A stretch of 9,207 nucleotides of DNA from Gammaproteobacteria bacterium. GTDB taxonomy: Bacteria; Pseudomonadota; Gammaproteobacteria; Pseudomonadales; Halieaceae. The translations under genes and the position numbers were made by a program. The notes under the pieces were generated by a model. It did no database searches. It saw only the letters and a list, made by a program, of their open reading frames with translations, and was not told the DNA's origin. Positions 6,465-9,207 of this stretch are shown here, piece by piece. Within the stretch, counting starts at the first letter, position 1; every line of letters starts with the position of its first letter. The DNA lies in contig PDSN01000061.1 in assembly GCA_002748505.1 (NCBI GenBank), forward strand, positions 1 to 9,207, in the 5' to 3' direction.

Positions 6465-6866
6465 ATGAATACCGATTTTAGCCAACAAGTCGCCTGGAAC
6501 GAGCAAGGCCTTGCACCGGCGATTGCAGTAGACGCCAGCAGTGGCCAGGTGTTGATGATGGCGTGGATGAATGCGGAATCACTGGCGCTTAGCGTGCGCG
6601 AAAAGCGAGCGATTTACTGGTCGCGCTCGCGGGGTAAGTTATGGCGCAAAGGTGAAGAGTCGGGCAATGTGCAAAAACTGCACAGCATTCGCTTAGATTG
6701 TGACCGCGACACACTGCTACTAGAAGTGGAACAGGTCGGTGGTATCGCCTGCCATACGGGAAGAAAACACTGTTTCTATCACACCCTGAATGCACAGGGC
6801 GAGTGGGAAATCGCCGAACCCGTGGTGAAAGACCCCAAAACCCTCTACGGTAAACCCCATGAGTGA
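6465..6866 (+). CDS. hisI: Phosphoribosyl-AMP cyclohydrolase
   Basis: The 133-residue cytoplasmic enzyme opens the purine ring of phosphoribosyl-AMP, the third step of histidine synthesis. The conserved core runs from VLMMAWMNAESL (residues 29-40) through YWSRSRGKLWRKGEESGN (51-68) to LDCDRD and GGIACHTGRKHCFY. C79, C96 and C103 are the expected zinc ligands, and D78 and D80 the expected magnesium ligands. It is the stand-alone form, unlike the HisIE fusion of E. coli. The ATG at 6465 matches the usual N-terminus; an in-frame ATG at 6423 would add 14 residues and has no better ribosome binding site. The start overlaps the stop of a 9-codon mini-ORF. The 3' end overlaps hisE by 8 bp. It heads the hisIE-tatABC run. 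Confidence 0.95.
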   Translation: MNTDFSQQVAWNEQGLAPAIAVDASSGQVLMMAWMNAESLALSVREKRAIYWSRSRGKLWRKGEESGNVQKLHSIRLDCDRDTLLLEVEQVGGIACHTGRKHCFYHTLNAQGEWEIAEPVVKDPKTLYGKPHE

Positions 6867-7188
6867 TGTATTATCGCGCCTGGATGAGGTTCTCACCCAG
6901 CGCAAAAACAACGCGGACCCAGAGTCGTCCTATGTGGCACAATTGCACCATAAAGGACTGAACAAAATTCTGGAGAAAATCGGCGAGGAAGCAACCGAGG
7001 TTATTCTCGCCGCCAAAGACGCCAGTACCAGCGGTGAACGGGAGGCCCTGTGCAATGAAACCGCTGATTTGTGGTTTCACAGTCTGGTCATGCTGTCACA
7101 CTTAAACGCCAGCAGTGATGATGTGCTACGTATTTTAGAACGGCGTTTTGATTTATCCGGTCTTGCCGAGAAGGCCTCGCGCAAATAA
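6859..7188 (+). CDS. hisE: Phosphoribosyl-ATP pyrophosphatase
   Basis: The 109-residue all-alpha enzyme of the MazG-like superfamily removes pyrophosphate from phosphoribosyl-ATP, the second step of histidine synthesis, producing the HisI substrate. The metal-binding pattern is visible: GEEATEV (residues 42-48, with E43, E44 and E47) and ETADLWFH (67-74, with E67 and D70). Length is normal for the stand-alone family. The ATG lies inside the hisI 3' end, with an 8-bp overlap, so translation of the two is probably coupled. tatA begins 25 bp after its stop, an arrangement shared with Pseudomonas, where hisI-hisE precede tatABC. Confidence 0.95.
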   Translation: MSDVLSRLDEVLTQRKNNADPESSYVAQLHHKGLNKILEKIGEEATEVILAAKDASTSGEREALCNETADLWFHSLVMLSHLNASSDDVLRILERRFDLSGLAEKASRK

Positions 7189-7200
7189 GGCTGACAACAC

Positions 7201-7207
7201 AAAGGAG
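7201..7207 (+). promoter_or_regulatory. Strong ribosome binding site of tatA
   Basis: AAAGGAG lies 6 nt before the ATG at 7214. It is the strongest Shine-Dalgarno sequence in this run of genes, fitting the known need for much more TatA than TatB or TatC. It also rules out the longer in-frame start at 7148 inside hisE. Confidence 0.75.
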
Positions 7208-7213
7208 ATACCC

Positions 7214-7447
7214 ATGGGAATCGGCGGCATCAGTATTTGGCAGTTACTCATTGTCTTATTGATCGTGGTAATGCTGTTTGGCACCAAACGACTGCGCAAT
7301 CTGGGCTCTGATCTGGGTAGCGCGGTAAAGGGCTTTCGCTCATCCATGAATGACGAAGATAAAGCCGAGCAGCAAGAGTCACTGGACAAAGACAAGAAAA
7401 CCGCGCCAACGGCCAGGGTCAGCGCCAACGACGAAACCAACGTTTAA
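7214..7447 (+). CDS. tatA: Twin-arginine translocase subunit TatA
   Basis: The 77-residue inner-membrane protein oligomerises to form the variable-size pathway for folded Tat substrates. It begins MGIGGISIWQLL, followed by one transmembrane helix (about 7-22), the FGTKRLRNLG hinge (22-31, with the conserved F22-G23) and an amphipathic helix (about 27-43). The tail (44-77) is charged and low in complexity, as usual. The GG...IWQ start and FG hinge are diagnostic of TatA/E, and the following tatB fixes it as TatA. Its strong AAAGGAG site contrasts with weak sites for tatB and tatC. It lies 25 bp after hisE and 11 bp before tatB. Confidence 0.95.
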   Translation: MGIGGISIWQLLIVLLIVVMLFGTKRLRNLGSDLGSAVKGFRSSMNDEDKAEQQESLDKDKKTAPTARVSANDETNV

Positions 7448-7458
7448 GAGCGCCGTCC

Positions 7459-7797
7459 GTGTTTGATATCGGCTTTGTCGAGCTGGTACTGGTGGGCGTG
7501 GTTGCGCTGCTGGTCATAGGCCCCGAACGCATGCCCGGTGCAGTTCGCACAACCATGGGCTGGGTGCGCCATATTCGCCGCAGCATCGGCGATATTAAGA
7601 CTGAAATCGAACAAGACCTGCACAACGACAAAATCCTGTCGGAACTGCGCCAGGCCAAGCAGGATGTAGAGCGAGGCACAGCCGACATCACCACCTCTCT
7701 GAATGACGCACAAAACGCCATTGGCGACACAAAGCGCTCATTGGAGCGGGACTTATCGCTCGCCGCAGACAAGGACGAACGACAGCCACAGCCATGA
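7459..7797 (+). CDS. tatB: Twin-arginine translocase subunit TatB
   Basis: The 112-residue inner-membrane protein forms, with TatC, the receptor for twin-arginine signal peptides. It has the N-terminal signature MFDIGFVELVLVGVVALLVI followed by GPERMP, with the conserved membrane glutamate E8 and the GPERMP hinge (21-26). A long amphipathic and coiled helix follows (about 28-100). It is shorter than E. coli TatB (171 residues), the loss being in the variable C-terminal tail. The start is GTG at 7459, preceded only by a weak AAGAG, which may keep expression below that of TatA. The stop overlaps the tatC start in an ATGA arrangement. Confidence 0.94.
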   Translation: MFDIGFVELVLVGVVALLVIGPERMPGAVRTTMGWVRHIRRSIGDIKTEIEQDLHNDKILSELRQAKQDVERGTADITTSLNDAQNAIGDTKRSLERDLSLAADKDERQPQP

Positions 7798-8537
7798 GCG
7801 ATCATCACGACCAAGCCCTGCCGCTGGTGGCACACCTCACCGACCTGCGCAATCGCCTGTTGCGCTCGATTCTGGCGGTGCTGTTGGTCTTTATTTGCCT
7901 GTTTCCCTTTGCCAACGATATTTACGCCTTTGTATCAGAGCCGCTGCGCGCGCTTTTACCCGAAGGCTCCAGCATGATTGCCACGGAAGTGGCCTCACCA
8001 TTTTTAACGCCGTTCAAACTAACCCTGTTTACCGCACTGTTTCTGGCGGCGCCGGTGGTGCTGTATCAGCTTTGGCGCTTTGTCGCTCCGGGGATGTACG
8101 GACACGAAAAACGCCTCGCCGTACCGCTGCTCGGCTCCAGTGTAGTGCTGTTTTACGCGGGCACCGCTTTCGCCTATTTTGTCGTATTTCCCCTGGTGTT
8201 TAAGTTCTTCACCAGTGTGGGGCCCGACAATATCGCGGTGATGACCGATATCAACCGCTATCTGGATTTCGTGCTCAAGTTGTTTTTTGCCTTTGGCATT
8301 GCCTTTGAAATCCCTATTGTGGCGGTACTCCTGATTCTCACCGGCATAACCAGCGCCGACAAACTGGCACAAAAACGTCCCTACATCATCGTGGGCTGTT
8401 TTGTGCTGGGTATGATTCTCACCCCGCCAGACGTCATCTCCCAGGCGCTGCTCGCTATCCCCATGTGGCTGTTGTTTGAAAGTGGGGTTTTCTTTGGCCG
8501 CCTGCTGCAACACCGCGGCGCCGACAAAGCACCGTAA
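7794..8537 (+). CDS. tatC: Twin-arginine translocase subunit TatC
   Basis: The 247-residue inner-membrane protein has six predicted helices and is the signal-peptide-recognising core of the Tat system. Family landmarks are HLTDLRNRLL (residues 14-23), EVASPFLTPFKL (65-76), VAPGMYGHEKRL (97-108, with the signal-peptide-contacting glutamate E105), FAYFVVFPL (positions around 126-134), KRPY and the GMILTPPDVISQ stretch near 203-214. The first loop has Asp17 where E. coli TatC has a conserved Glu, a conservative change. The ATG overlaps tatB by 4 bp, so the two are probably translationally coupled. No clear terminator follows the stop. Confidence 0.96.
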   Translation: MSDHHDQALPLVAHLTDLRNRLLRSILAVLLVFICLFPFANDIYAFVSEPLRALLPEGSSMIATEVASPFLTPFKLTLFTALFLAAPVVLYQLWRFVAPGMYGHEKRLAVPLLGSSVVLFYAGTAFAYFVVFPLVFKFFTSVGPDNIAVMTDINRYLDFVLKLFFAFGIAFEIPIVAVLLILTGITSADKLAQKRPYIIVGCFVLGMILTPPDVISQALLAIPMWLLFESGVFFGRLLQHRGADKAP

Positions 8538-8567
8538 ACACAAGTGTGATTTGCGCATGAAAGTGGC

Positions 8568-8595
8568 TCGACTGCGCCGCCCGCCGTGGTATAGT
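8568..8595 (+). promoter_or_regulatory. Candidate promoter for parE
   Basis: TCGACT (8568-8573) and an extended -10 TGG-TATAGT (8587-8595) are 16 bp apart, matching consensus at four and five of six positions. Transcription would start near 8602, leaving a leader of about 34 nt. This suggests parE is expressed independently of the tat genes. Confidence 0.5.
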
Positions 8596-8635
8596 CACAG
8601 CCGATTCAACCGATAGCCCTGTTAAGAGACAGCGA

Positions 8636-9207
8636 ATGACCAACTACACCGCAGAGGACATCGAAGTCCTCACCGGCCTTGAACCCGTGCGCAAACGCCC
8701 GGGTATGTATACCGACACCAGCCGCCCCAATCACCTGGCCCAGGAAGTTATCGATAACTCCGTGGATGAAGCGCTGGCGGGCTACGCCAACCAGTTAGAT
8801 GTGGTGTTACACAAAGACGGCGCGGTCACTGTCAGCGACAATGGCCGCGGTATGCCGGTGGATATTCACCCGGAACAGGGCAAGCCCGGCGTGGAGGTGA
8901 TTTTGTCGACCCTGCACGCAGGCGGCAAATTCTCCAACAAAAACTATCAGTTCAGCGGCGGTCTGCACGGCGTGGGGGTATCGGTGGTCAATGCCCTGTC
9001 CAGCGAGCTGATCGTCACCATCCGCCGCGATGCCAAGGTACATCAAATCACCTTTGGCGATGGCGAAAAAACCAGCGACCTGACCGTGATCGATAGCTGC
9101 GGCAGGCGCAACACCGGCACCAGCGTGCGTTTTATGCCCAATGCCAGGTATTTTGACTCGGTAAAATTCTCCCTCTCGCGCCTGCGTCATGTGCTGCGCG
9201 CCAAAGC
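8636..9207 (+). CDS. parE: DNA topoisomerase IV subunit B, N-terminal part
   Basis: The first 190 codons of a gene cut by the right edge encode the GHKL ATPase domain of topoisomerase IV, which with ParC unlinks daughter chromosomes. The opening resembles E. coli ParE closely: EVLTGLEPVRKRPGMYTDTS, then NHLAQEVIDNSVDEALAG with the Mg/ATP site around D40-N41. DNGRGMP (68-74) and FSGGLHGVGVSVVNAL (106-121) are the ATP-lid and glycine motifs. TDTSRPNH in place of the GyrB TDDG-type sequence, and the short linker to HLAQEV, favour ParE over GyrB. The ATG at 8636 has a modest AAGAGA 6 nt upstream. The reading frame has no stop to the window end. Confidence 0.94.
   Translation, partial: MTNYTAEDIEVLTGLEPVRKRPGMYTDTSRPNHLAQEVIDNSVDEALAGYANQLDVVLHKDGAVTVSDNGRGMPVDIHPEQGKPGVEVILSTLHAGGKFSNKNYQFSGGLHGVGVSVVNALSSELIVTIRRDAKVHQITFGDGEKTSDLTVIDSCGRRNTGTSVRFMPNARYFDSVKFSLSRLRHVLRAK

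Noticed and set aside
8539..8548. A short inverted repeat (CACA-AG-TGTG) just after tatC as a terminator.
   Set aside because: The stem is only 4 bp, the loop is 2 nt, and no T-run follows.
8019..8558. A 179-codon minus-strand open frame over tatC.
   Set aside because: It is antisense to conserved tatC, rich in Gln, His and Lys in the manner of reverse-complemented membrane-protein codons, and has no domain.

Overview
The window looks like chromosomal DNA of a gammaproteobacterium. ParE, TatC, HemG, HisI and HisE all read as gammaproteobacterial versions, and the hisI-hisE-tatA-tatB-tatC order is the one known from Pseudomonas and relatives. Gene density is high, GC is moderate, and there are no insertion sequences, phage genes, CRISPR arrays or RNA genes that I can recognise. 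A marine Cellvibrionales- or Pseudomonadales-type host is a reasonable guess but is not proven by the sequence.

Positions 1-4542 form a sensing and uptake block. The 5' part of a DcaP-like outer-membrane porin (minus strand) is transcribed away from a 1151-residue fusion of a sodium/solute symporter with a hybrid histidine kinase (plus strand). That kinase matches the CrbS/MxtR architecture: SLC5 membrane domain, STAC-like linker, PAS, histidine kinase, receiver. It meets tail-to-tail, with a 31-bp coding overlap, a NarL/LuxR-type response regulator of the CrbR/ErdR type. In Vibrio and Pseudomonas this pair controls the acetate switch (acetyl-CoA synthetase and acetate scavenging). About 205 bp lie between porin and kinase and hold a cluster of overlapping inverted repeats between two candidate promoters.

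Positions 4543-6310 hold a TIGR01777/YfcH-like NAD(P)-binding protein (plus) and hemG (minus), a flavodoxin-like protoporphyrinogen IX dehydrogenase of haem synthesis. They converge on a 67-bp gap containing a 12-bp palindrome.

Positions 6465-8537 are a tightly packed five-gene run, hisI-hisE-tatA-tatB-tatC. It encodes histidine-pathway steps 2 and 3 as separate proteins, followed by the complete twin-arginine translocase. Genes overlap or lie within about 25 bp, so co-transcription is likely. After a promoter-bearing gap, parE (topoisomerase IV subunit B) starts at 8636 and runs off the right edge.

Most genes are ordinary housekeeping genes. The part most worth attention is the physical linkage of a complete CrbS/CrbR-like pair with a divergent porin, and the unusual dyad cluster between porin and kinase. 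I see no convincing evidence of a wholly new system.
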